DNA of 10,302 nucleotides from an uncultured Collinsella sp. (GCA_902494555.1 CABUTR010000046.1:1-10302), one strand, 5' to 3'; positions 1 to 6,065 are shown, counted from the first letter of the stretch. Notes: generated by a model not told the origin, from the letters alone. Numbers and translations: made by a program.

Positions 1-623
1 AGCGTAATCTCACGCACGCCCTGGCGCACCAAACCGGTCACCTCGTCGACAATCTCCTCAAAGGGGCGGCTCTTTTCGCGACCGCGCACGTACGGCACGA
101 TGCAATAGGTGCAGAAATTATTGCAGCCCGTCATGATGGGCACCCAGGCGTGATACTGAGTCTCGCGATGCCACGGCATGCTCATGGCATCCGTATCCTC
201 ATGCTCATTGGTGCGGATATGACGCTTACCATCAAGGAACGCCTCGGCAATGAGCTCGGCCACATGTGCAATGGAATGCGTGCCAAAGATGACATTGACG
301 TTATCGACGTTGGTGAGCAGGCCCTCGCCATCGCGCTGCGCGATGCAACCGCCAACGGCAACCACGCGCTTGCCCGAAGGCGAAGGCGGCAGGCTTTTGC
401 AGGAATTGCACTGACCGTACAGGCGGGTATCGGCGGCCTCGCGCACGCAGCACGTCATGAAGACAACGATATCGGCATGCGCGGGATCGAGCGCCATGAG
501 GCAGCCATACGAATCAAGCAGACCGCTCACACGCTCGGAGTCGTGCTGATTCATCTGGCAGCCAAAGGTGCGGATAAAGTAGGTTTTACCGGCAAGAATA
601 TCGCGTACGGAACGCTGGTCCAT
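1..623 (-). CDS. miaB: MiaB, tRNA-2-methylthio-N6-dimethylallyladenosine synthase (3' end cut by window)
   Basis: A radical-SAM methylthiotransferase that adds a methylthio group to N6-isopentenyl-adenosine 37 of tRNAs reading UNN codons. I translated 207 residues from the minus strand; the C-terminal part, including the expected TRAM domain, lies beyond the left edge. The N-terminal UPF0004 domain has its three cluster cysteines at about C22 (TFGCQMNQHDSE), C58 (MTCCVRE) and C93 (GGCIAQR). The radical-SAM motif CNNFCTYC gives C167, C171 and C174, and is followed by IVPYVRGREKSR, typical of MiaB rather than RimO. The usual NTC motif reads MTC here, with an extra Cys at 59. I chose the ATG at 623 because an AGGA lies 9 bases upstream; an in-frame ATG at 629 is only 3 bases from that AGGA. 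It starts 45 bases after the spoVS stop and is probably the fourth gene of the rny operon. Assignment to MiaB is firm; the start is less so. Confidence 0.95.
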   Translation of the reverse strand, partial: MDQRSVRDILAGKTYFIRTFGCQMNQHDSERVSGLLDSYGCLMALDPAHADIVVFMTCCVREAADTRLYGQCNSCKSLPPSPSGKRVVAVGGCIAQRDGEGLLTNVDNVNVIFGTHSIAHVAELIAEAFLDGKRHIRTNEHEDTDAMSMPWHRETQYHAWVPIMTGCNNFCTYCIVPYVRGREKSRPFEEIVDEVTGLVRQGVREIT

Positions 624-668
624 GTGCATAAGTCCTAACGATGGGGAGCGAAACAAGGCAAGCAGAAG

Positions 669-986
669 CTATGCCACAGGCTTGACGTCATCCATGACGA
701 CGTTATCCATAGCAGCTCGATTGATCTGGTGAACGTAGATAGAAAGGCGGATGGCCGTGCGCGACTCCCCGTTAATGAGGATGTCGGAGAACACGGGCGC
801 GCAGGAAATATCAAAACCGGTTGGAATCAAAAAACCGCGCGCGATAGCAACGGCCTTAATAGCCTGGTTGACGGCACCGGCGCCGACACACTGGATGTTG
901 ACGGGTACACCATCCTTGACCATGCCGGCGATGGCGCCGGCAACGGACGCGGGCGATGATTTGCTTGATACCTTCAGGCAATCCAT
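669..986 (-). CDS. spoVS: SpoVS family protein (stage V sporulation protein S, Alba-like fold)
   Basis: A 105-residue protein of the small SpoVS family. The N-terminus MDCLKVSSKSSPASVAGAIA and the core QCVGAGAVNQAIKAVAIARG, then SDILINGESRTAIRL, match the family pattern closely. The family has an Alba-like fold and is thought to bind nucleic acid. In Bacillus it affects sporulation and septation, but its molecular role is unclear. The frame extends upstream to a GTG at 1061. The ATG at 986 is the real start: it gives the standard family N-terminus and has AGGAG 7 bases upstream. About 18 residues at the C-terminus (after RLSIYVHQ) extend past the usual family end of about 86 residues. It follows the GHKL ATPase gene after 74 bases and precedes miaB by 45. 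The presumed host group is not known to form spores, so a general role in RNA or chromosome biology is more likely (inference). Confidence 0.93.
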   Translation of the reverse strand: MDCLKVSSKSSPASVAGAIAGMVKDGVPVNIQCVGAGAVNQAIKAVAIARGFLIPTGFDISCAPVFSDILINGESRTAIRLSIYVHQINRAAMDNVVMDDVKPVA

Positions 987-1037
987 GAAGAAACTCCTGC
1001 ATTTAAAAGTACGTTTTAACTGCAATAACTGTATCGT

Positions 1038-1053
1038 ACCGAGTGGACTCGGT
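1038..1053 (-). promoter_or_regulatory. Perfect palindrome / small hairpin upstream of spoVS
   Basis: ACCGAGT-CC-ACTCGGT, seven bases each side of a two-base centre, in the 74-base gap between the ATPase gene and spoVS. It begins 8 bases after the ATPase stop codon. In RNA it would form a 6-bp stem with a UCCA loop. No U-run follows, so it is not a standard terminator. A processing or stability element, a weak attenuator or a protein site are all possible. Its symmetry is certain; its function is unknown. Confidence 0.5.
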
Positions 1054-1060
1054 AAAGGCA

Positions 1061-2146
1061 CTATTCCTCTTTGACAAGATCAAAGGTCACGGTGATTCGA
1101 TCACGCGAAACACGGATCTTTGGGTCGCCGCAAAGGTTGAGATAGTACCGGGTGGCAAGGTCATTAAAATCGCGTTCCACAGCGCGCGAAAACTGTGCTA
1201 TGTCATCCTTGGCAATACGTAGCCCGCGACGATCCTTCGCGAGATCGACAGAAGCCGGCGCATGCGAGGACGAATCACGCTCGCGCAGCAGACGCGCGGT
1301 CACACCGCGAACGGGCTTAATCTGCCCTGCCAAAATGCGATGGGCCGTGCGCTCGGACATCTCAAGACCCAAACCCGAACAAATACGGATAAAGTCCTCG
1401 GCATCAGAAGCAAGGCCTAAACGATCGACAACCGGAAGCTCGCTCTCGTCATCAATGAACAGGAGACGAGACGTATCGAGCCGACTTGACGCTTGAGCAT
1501 AAAGGGTCGCGGCAATCTCAGACGGAGAACCGAGATAGACATCGCAACCACGCAACTCCTCGAGCGCAAACTCACAAGCAGCGCGAATAATATTATGTGG
1601 ACCGCGAGCGCAGACATAACGTCCGTCCTCATCCTTGACGGCCTGGGGCCAGCTGGACTGATCGGCACGCTCACTGAGGCGGTCGGCCGCAACGCTCACC
1701 TTGAAGGCTGAACCAAGATCGACGCCGGACGTGACCACACGGGCCTCGTCGGTGTTCTGCTTAATCGAAAACAATGCCATGCCACGACCGTGAACGCCCC
1801 AACGGTCCATCTTCATGCTCTCGAGCTTGGAGGTAACGCGGGCATCAAAGATTCGCTCTTGCATATCCTGCGGAACGCCAGAACCGTTATCCAGAAAGAC
1901 AAGCGTGCGGACGCCATCTTCCTTGGTCGTGGCGAGATAGACCTTGTCGGCGCCGGCATCGCGAGCATTACGGAGCATTTCGATGACGATGTCCTCGACA
2001 TGCTGAATGTCGTGCTTAGCCTGGCGCCGCTCGGCCTCCGAAACGCGGAGGCGGACATACCCCTCGCCAAGGTTCTCCTCGACGCGAAGGTTGCCCTCCC
2101 CCGACATCGACGCGATAAATGAGATGAGCTCGTTCGCGTCGCTCAT
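1061..2146 (-). CDS. GHKL-family ATP-binding protein of unknown function
   Basis: A 361-residue protein with an N-terminal GHKL (gyrase/Hsp90/kinase/MutL) ATP-binding domain over about residues 30-160. The N box is EMLRNARDAGADKV (E56, N60, D63). The G1 box is DNGSGVP (D86, G88, G90). The G2 box is GVHGRGMAL (G117, G120, G122). All nucleotide-binding residues look intact, so ATP binding is expected. No histidine-phosphotransfer domain, membrane segment or signal peptide is visible, so it is more like the MutL/Hsp90 type than a sensor kinase. The C-terminal half (about 165-361) is not recognised; residues 240-290 look helical and strongly charged. The ATG lies one base after the rny stop (TAA-C-ATG) with no clear Shine-Dalgarno, which suggests translational coupling to RNase Y. 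It occupies the place of ymdB between rny and spoVS in Bacillus. It is not MutL. The fold is confident; I can assign no cellular role. Confidence 0.88.
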   Translation of the reverse strand: MSDANELISFIASMSGEGNLRVEENLGEGYVRLRVSEAERRQAKHDIQHVEDIVIEMLRNARDAGADKVYLATTKEDGVRTLVFLDNGSGVPQDMQERIFDARVTSKLESMKMDRWGVHGRGMALFSIKQNTDEARVVTSGVDLGSAFKVSVAADRLSERADQSSWPQAVKDEDGRYVCARGPHNIIRAACEFALEELRGCDVYLGSPSEIAATLYAQASSRLDTSRLLFIDDESELPVVDRLGLASDAEDFIRICSGLGLEMSERTAHRILAGQIKPVRGVTARLLRERDSSSHAPASVDLAKDRRGLRIAKDDIAQFSRAVERDFNDLATRYYLNLCGDPKIRVSRDRITVTFDLVKEE

Positions 2147-2147
2147 G

Positions 2148-3698
2148 TTATTTAGCGATATCGACAGCGCGGCTCTCGCGAATCACGACGACGCGCACCT
2201 GACCGGGATACTCCATCTCTTCCTCGATCTGATGGGCGATATCGTGAGCCAGAACCGTGGACTGGGCATCGGAAATCTTGTCCGGCTGGACCATGACGTG
2301 GACCTCGCGACCGGCCTGCATGGCATAGGTACGTTCGACGCCGTCATGGGAGTTGGCGATCTCCTCGAGCTTCTCAAGACGCTTGATGTAGTTCTCGGCA
2401 GACTCGCGACGGGCACCGGGGCGAGAGGCAGAGACAGCATCAGCGGCCTGCACCAGGACATCGAGTACCGTGTTGGGGTCGACATCGGCATGGTGAGCCT
2501 CAATAGCGTGGACGATAACGGGCTTCTCGCCATAACGGCGGGCAAGCTCGGCGCCGATGACGGCATGCGGGCCCTCGACGTCGTGGTCGATTGCCTTGCC
2601 CAGGTCATGAAGCAGGCCGGCGCGCTTGGCGGTCACAACGTCCAGGCCAAGCTCCGAAGCCATCACGCCGCACAGATCAGAGACCTCGAGGGAATGCTGA
2701 AGCACGTTCTGACCAAACGAGGTACGGTAGCGCAGGGCACCAAGGGTCTTGACGATCTCGGGGTGCAGATCGTGGATGCCGGTATCGAAGGCAGCCTGCT
2801 CGCCAGCCTCGCGCACGCGCTGCTGAACCAGGTCGGCGGCCTTGTGATACATCTCCTCGATACGGGCAGGGTGAATGCGGCCGTCGGCGATGAGGTTCTC
2901 GAGGGCGACACGGGCGGTCTCACGACGGACCGGGTCGAAGCTCGAAAGAACGACTGTCTCGGGCGTGTCATCGATCACGAGGTTGACGCCGGAAACCTGC
3001 TCGAAGGTCCGGATGTTGCGACCCTCGCGACCGATGATACGGCCCTTGAGGTCATCAGAGGGAATGTGCACGGAGGTAACGGTGACCTCGGCAGTGTGGT
3101 CGGCAGCGCAGCGCTGAATCGCCAGAGACAGAATCTCCTGGGCGGTCTTGTGGCACTCGGCGCGAACCTGCTGCTCGGACTCGCGAATGATCGTGGCGGC
3201 CTCGTGGGTGACCTCGCCGCGAACCTTATCGAGGAGCTCCTTGTGGGCGTCCTCGCGGGTAAGGTCGGCGATACGCTCGAGCTCGGAGGTCTGCTTTGCG
3301 CAGAGCTCCTCGAGCTCACGGGAGCGCTTCTCGACCTGACCGGCCTGGCTGGACAGCTGATGCTCGCGCTTGTCGAGAGCGTCGTTGCGGCGATCGAGGG
3401 ATTCCTCGCGCTGCATCACGCGGTTCTCGAGCGTACGAATCTCGTTCTTACGCTGCTTGTCCTCGGCCTCAGCGGCCTGCTTGTTCTTGATGATCTCCTC
3501 TTTAGCCTCGAGCAGAGCCTCTTTTTTGAGGGTCTCGGCCTGACGCTTAGCATCACCGATCAGGGACTCAGCCTGTGCGTGTGCCGACTGAATCTTTTCG
3601 TCGGCCTCGTGAAGACTACCCTGCTTGGCGGTGCGCATGTAGGCAATGGCGGCGATGGCACCCAAAACGATGCCAACGAGCGCTGCGATGATAGGCAT
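2148..3698 (-). CDS. rny: Ribonuclease Y
   Basis: A membrane-anchored endoribonuclease that starts mRNA decay, 516 residues, the usual family length. Residues 1-22 form one hydrophobic anchor (MPIIAALVGIVLGAIAAIAY). Residues about 25-200 are a long charged coiled coil. A KH RNA-binding domain follows at about 205-270, with GRIIGREGRNIRTFE holding the GxxG loop (GREG, 223-226). The catalytic HD domain has LLHDLGKAIDHD with H364 and D365, preceded by QHSLEV (H335). The C-terminus (GQVRVVVIRESRAVDIAK) is typical. I chose the ATG at 3698, with AAGGAG 5 bases upstream; the in-frame GTG at 3704 overlaps that Shine-Dalgarno. It has its own promoter and a leader of about 160 nt. The stop is separated by one base from the ATPase start. 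In Bacillus, RNase Y acts at the membrane in a degradosome-like network; the same localisation is inferred here. Confidence 0.97.
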   Translation of the reverse strand: MPIIAALVGIVLGAIAAIAYMRTAKQGSLHEADEKIQSAHAQAESLIGDAKRQAETLKKEALLEAKEEIIKNKQAAEAEDKQRKNEIRTLENRVMQREESLDRRNDALDKREHQLSSQAGQVEKRSRELEELCAKQTSELERIADLTREDAHKELLDKVRGEVTHEAATIIRESEQQVRAECHKTAQEILSLAIQRCAADHTAEVTVTSVHIPSDDLKGRIIGREGRNIRTFEQVSGVNLVIDDTPETVVLSSFDPVRRETARVALENLIADGRIHPARIEEMYHKAADLVQQRVREAGEQAAFDTGIHDLHPEIVKTLGALRYRTSFGQNVLQHSLEVSDLCGVMASELGLDVVTAKRAGLLHDLGKAIDHDVEGPHAVIGAELARRYGEKPVIVHAIEAHHADVDPNTVLDVLVQAADAVSASRPGARRESAENYIKRLEKLEEIANSHDGVERTYAMQAGREVHVMVQPDKISDAQSTVLAHDIAHQIEEEMEYPGQVRVVVIRESRAVDIAK

Positions 3699-3733
3699 GC
3701 TCACTCCTTTTTATGGATTCGTTACACAACAAA

Positions 3734-3759
3734 GCGAACCGTCCTTACGAACGGCTCGC
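3734..3759 (-). promoter_or_regulatory. rny 5'-leader hairpin with GNRA tetraloop
   Basis: On the minus-strand RNA an 11-bp stem (GCGAGCCGUUC / GGACGGUUCGC) closes a GUAA tetraloop. Two of the pairs are G-U wobbles, which pair only in this strand's transcript, so the structure belongs to the rny message. It ends 35 bases upstream of the rny ATG and is followed by UUUGUUGU (3733-3726). It could be an attenuator or terminator, or a stability/autoregulation element for RNase Y. The fold is clear; its role is inference. Confidence 0.6.
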
Positions 3760-3820
3760 GACATTTGAGTAATATGGGCGCAGCTTATGCGGGTCGGATA
3801 CAGGTAAACATATAAACAAA

Positions 3821-3835
3821 CTCATCACAGATGAG
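3821..3835 (-). promoter_or_regulatory. Small hairpin early in the rny leader
   Basis: CTCATC-TGT-GATGAG is a perfect 6-bp stem with a 3-base loop, followed directly by TTTGTTTAT (3820-3812). It sits about 23-38 nt after the predicted start of the rny transcript. The stem is weak, so termination would be inefficient at best. It may be part of a folded leader, or chance. Confidence 0.35.
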
Positions 3836-3864
3836 CACATATCACAAAGCAAATGACAGTGTTT

Positions 3865-3893
3865 ATCGTACGTTGAACCACAACAACTGTCAA
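3865..3893 (-). promoter_or_regulatory. Promoter of the rny-ATPase-spoVS-miaB operon
   Basis: A perfect -35 hexamer TTGACA (3893-3888), a spacer of exactly 17 bases, and a -10 of TACGAT (3870-3865, four of six consensus bases). Transcription would start near 3858, leaving a leader of about 160 nt. It lies in the 257-base gap after recX. I see no convincing intrinsic terminator after recX, so some read-through from recA-recX is possible. There is no CGAAC-N4-GTTCG LexA box here, so the operon is probably not itself under LexA. Confidence 0.8.
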
Positions 3894-3955
3894 ATAAATG
3901 GCCCCAGCGCGGCGGCTAAAACGCGGTAAACGGCAGAGCCACAAAACGCATACGC

Positions 3956-4648
3956 CTAAACCGCACATTCCTCACGTTCGGCATCGAGACGTGCCTTAAC
4001 GGCATCGGCGGCGATGTGATACGAGAAGCCCTTGCCCATCAAAAACCGAACCAGTTTTTCGAATCCGCGCGTCTCTGGAACACGCCGCTTGGCGAGCAGG
4101 GCTGACGCACGCGCCAAATCGTCTTCGACGGCAAAATAATCCTCGGGATAACCGGGAATGTCATCGAGCACGACATGACGGCGCTTGAGCTCGGTCTCGA
4201 TTTTACGCTGTCCCCAACCGCGCCGCTTGCGTTCCTCGATAAAGTACGAGCAAAAGCGGTTCTCGTCTAAAAAGCGATACTCGGCGGCGCGCTCGACGGC
4301 GAAATCGATCGCGGACTGGTGAAAGCCGTAGCGAGCCAGCTTGTCACGGACCTCACCCGTCGCATGGTCGCGGCGCGATAACATCTCGGTCACCATGGTA
4401 AGCGCACATTTACGCTCGATGAGCTGCACCGCATCACGATAGTTATCCCAATCACAGGGAAGATCGGGGCGGTTTTTGACATACAGCCGCGCGACCCGCA
4501 CGGGGATCCAAATGGACCGCTCAAAACCGCCCTCAAGCTCACAATCGATATGTGCGCAAGGCTTTTTGGACGCATACCCGCTCGAGAACGAGGAGGCCGC
4601 CTTCTTATCGGGAAAGACGACCGTGGCCTCAGTCACCGTATACGACAT
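3956..4648 (-). CDS. recX: RecX, regulatory partner of RecA
   Basis: A 230-residue RecX-family protein, which binds inside the RecA filament groove and modulates RecA. The helical RecX core starts at about residue 74 (AVQLIERKCALTMVTEMLSRR). It continues with GEVRDKLARYGFHQSAIDFA and then YRFLDENRFCSYFIEERKRR, with GWGQRKIETELKRRHV next. A third repeat spans about 173-225 (DDLARASALLAKR, then FEKLVRFLMGKGFSYHIA). The first 70 residues form a less conserved N-terminal part, as in the longer Gram-positive RecX proteins. The ATG at 4648 is 11 bases after the recA stop. No strong Shine-Dalgarno precedes it, so RecX is probably made at a lower level by coupling to recA translation. It should share the LexA-controlled recA promoter. 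Confidence 0.93.
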   Translation of the reverse strand: MSYTVTEATVVFPDKKAASSFSSGYASKKPCAHIDCELEGGFERSIWIPVRVARLYVKNRPDLPCDWDNYRDAVQLIERKCALTMVTEMLSRRDHATGEVRDKLARYGFHQSAIDFAVERAAEYRFLDENRFCSYFIEERKRRGWGQRKIETELKRRHVVLDDIPGYPEDYFAVEDDLARASALLAKRRVPETRGFEKLVRFLMGKGFSYHIAADAVKARLDAEREECAV

Positions 4649-4659
4649 GAGCGTAACCG

Positions 4660-5808
4660 CTACTCGTCGTCATCATCGAGCATGGCGGAACCATCGATGG
4701 CATAAAGCTCGTCAAACTCCTCAGGCGCAGGCTGATCGGTCAGCTCGACCTCGGACGGAGCATCGTCATCAAACTCAAGCCCGCAGGCAAGGCGGACCTT
4801 ATGCTCAATCTCGTCGGCGCAATCGGGGTGTTCGCGCAGGAACGCCTTGGCGGCCTCGCGACCGTTGCCGAGCTTGTCCTCGCCATAGGCAAACCAGGAG
4901 CCCATCTTCTTGCAAATGCCGCACTCGACAGCCATGTCCAGAATCGAGCCCTCCTTAGAGATGCCCGTACCGTACATAATGTCGAACTCAGCAGAACGGA
5001 ACGGAGCTGCCACCTTGTTCTTAACGACCTTGGCGCGCACGCGGTTACCGATAACCTCATCCTTAAGCTTAATGCTGTCGATGCGGCGAATGTCGATACG
5101 CACCGAAGAGAAGAACTTAAGGGCGCGGCCGCCCGTCGTGGTCTCGGGGTTGCCGAACATGACGCCGATCTTCTCTCGCAGCTGGTTAATGAAGATGCAT
5201 GTCGTGTTGGACTTGGACAGCGAGCCGGCGAGCTTGCGGAGCGCCTGACTCATCAGACGAGCTTGCAATCCGACCGTGGTATCGCCGATCTCTCCCTCGA
5301 TCTCGGCACGCGGGGTCAGCGCGGCGACGGAGTCGACGACGATGGCATCGATGGCGCCGGAACGCACGAGCATGTCAACAATCTCGAGCGCCTGCTCACC
5401 CGTATCAGGCTGGGAAATCAGTACCTCGTCGATATCCACGCCAATGCGCGCGGCATACGTGGGATCGAGCGCGTGCTCGGCATCGATAAATGCCACCACG
5501 CCACCCATTGCCTGGGCTTCGGCCAGGATCTCGAGCGAAAGCGTCGTCTTACCGGAGGACTCAGGACCGTAAATCTCGACGATACGACCGCGCGGCACAC
5601 CGCCGATACCCAGAGCGGCATCGAGTGCCAGAGCGCCCGTGGGGATGGCCTCAACCTCAAGCTCGGGGCCGCCGTCACCATACCTCATGATGGAGCCTTG
5701 ACCGAACTTCTTCTCGATCTCGGCCTTGGTGGTGGCGATCATCTCATCGCGCTCTTTACCCGTCGTGCGAGCATGAACGGTACGTACGGGACCTGAATTC
5801 TTGGCCAT
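4660..5808 (-). CDS. recA: Recombinase RecA
   Basis: A 382-residue RecA: ATP-dependent strand-exchange protein and co-protease for LexA self-cleavage. Walker A is GPESSGKT at residues 81-88. The catalytic Glu is E111 in FIDAEHALDP. Walker B is AIVVDSVAAL with D159. Loop L1 holds EIEGEIGD (169-176). Loop L2 spans about 207-230 (FINQLREKIGVMFGNPETTT) with Q209. The numbering is offset by 15 from E. coli because of a longer N-terminus. The C-terminal tail (about 346-382) is very acidic and ends in DDDDE, as expected for the inhibitory tail. The frame extends to a TTG at 5829. The ATG at 5808 is the true start, with AGGAGG 7 bases upstream. It is the first gene of its own transcription unit, followed 11 bases later by recX, and has an SOS-type promoter. 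Confidence 0.99.
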   Translation of the reverse strand: MAKNSGPVRTVHARTTGKERDEMIATTKAEIEKKFGQGSIMRYGDGGPELEVEAIPTGALALDAALGIGGVPRGRIVEIYGPESSGKTTLSLEILAEAQAMGGVVAFIDAEHALDPTYAARIGVDIDEVLISQPDTGEQALEIVDMLVRSGAIDAIVVDSVAALTPRAEIEGEIGDTTVGLQARLMSQALRKLAGSLSKSNTTCIFINQLREKIGVMFGNPETTTGGRALKFFSSVRIDIRRIDSIKLKDEVIGNRVRAKVVKNKVAAPFRSAEFDIMYGTGISKEGSILDMAVECGICKKMGSWFAYGEDKLGNGREAAKAFLREHPDCADEIEHKVRLACGLEFDDDAPSEVELTDQPAPEEFDELYAIDGSAMLDDDDE

Positions 5809-5838
5809 GAATAGCCCTCCTCTTAACAACCTGCATCG

Positions 5839-5867
5839 ATAATAAACGAACGGCTGTTCGTGGTCAA
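5839..5867 (-). promoter_or_regulatory. recA promoter (sigmaA type)
   Basis: TTGACC (-35, 5867-5862) and TATTAT (-10, 5844-5839) separated by exactly 17 bases. Transcription would start near 5832, giving a leader of about 24 nt with AGGAGG before the recA ATG. The spacer is almost filled by the LexA-type palindrome at 5847-5860, so repressor and RNA polymerase cannot both bind. Confidence 0.85.
5847..5860. promoter_or_regulatory. LexA (SOS) box in the recA promoter
   Basis: CGAACAGCCGTTCG read on the minus strand: perfect CGAAC half-sites around a four-base centre. This is the LexA box type known from Bacillus and Actinobacteria (CGAAC-N4-GTTCG), not the Proteobacterial CTGT-N8-ACAG type. 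It lies between the -35 and -10 of recA. LexA should repress recA-recX until DNA damage; that part follows from the family and is not shown here. Confidence 0.9.
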
Positions 5868-5897
5868 CCGTTCAGGCCAATCATATGCAGGCAGTCT

Positions 5898-5941
5898 TTC
5901 CAAAACCCAACCAAACGCCGACCAAACACTGACCAAATGCT
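5898..5941 (-). repeat. Four 11-bp direct repeats upstream of the recA promoter
   Basis: On the minus strand four consecutive 11-base units: AGCATTTGGTC (5941-5931), AGTGTTTGGTC (5930-5920), GGCGTTTGGTT (5919-5909) and GGGTTTTGGAA (5908-5898). They share a TTTGG core at constant spacing, about one helical turn. The array ends some 30 bases upstream of the recA -35. A weaker copy (GTGGTCA) precedes it. It could be a phased activator or architectural-protein site, or a decayed tandem repeat. No known motif is recognised. Confidence 0.65.
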
Positions 5942-6029
5942 TGACCACAAAGGGCCGAATAAGAACAAGGAAGGCAAGAATACACCTATAACCAGCGCAA
6001 ACGCTAAATTCGTCAGGGGTCCCTATCTC

Positions 6030-6055
6030 CACAATTAAGGGGCCCTAAGGCCCCT
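6030..6055 (-). terminator. Intrinsic terminator after cinA
   Basis: On the minus strand AGGGGCC-TTAG-GGCCCCT forms a 7-bp, almost all-GC stem with a four-base loop. It begins 10 bases after the cinA stop and is followed by TTAATTGT, a short imperfect U-run. It separates the RodZ-to-CinA unit from recA. The weak U-run means termination may be partial. Confidence 0.65.
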
Positions 6056-6065
6056 GAAAACACGT

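Noticed and set aside
987..1061. Longer spoVS from a GTG at 1061
   Set aside because: The extra 25 residues do not match the family, and the ATG at 986 has a good AGGAG at 7 bases and the standard N-terminus.
3734..3759. Possible LexA box in the rny leader, because of GAAC/GTTC elements
   Set aside because: The elements do not form CGAAC-N4-GTTCG, and the symmetry is better explained as an RNA hairpin with G-U pairs.
2007..3815. A 602-codon open frame on the plus strand
   Set aside because: It is antisense to rny and the start of the ATPase gene, with no domain and no ribosome binding site that I can see. It is a codon-bias shadow.
3745..3840. A 31-codon ATG frame inside the rny leader, whose stop falls in the GUAA loop of the large hairpin
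   Set aside because: The position is suggestive of a leader peptide, but no Shine-Dalgarno precedes the ATG and the composition shows no regulatory run of one amino acid. Not supported without comparative data.
3899..3955. Possible terminator after recX in the GC-rich stretch
   Set aside because: Short complementary pieces (GGCT/AGCC) exist, but no continuous stem followed by a U-run could be found.
4801..5796. A 331-codon plus-strand frame opposite recA
   Set aside because: It is the mirror of recA codons with low-complexity composition; recA itself is certain.
5809..5829. Longer RecA from a TTG at 5829
   Set aside because: It would include the AGGAGG ribosome binding site in the coding sequence, lies only a few bases from the predicted transcription start, and the ATG at 5808 is ideally spaced.
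5823..6032. A 69-codon minus-strand frame between cinA and recA
   Set aside because: It starts with GTG, has no Shine-Dalgarno, and runs through the 11-bp repeats, the LexA box and the recA promoter. It is best explained as non-coding.
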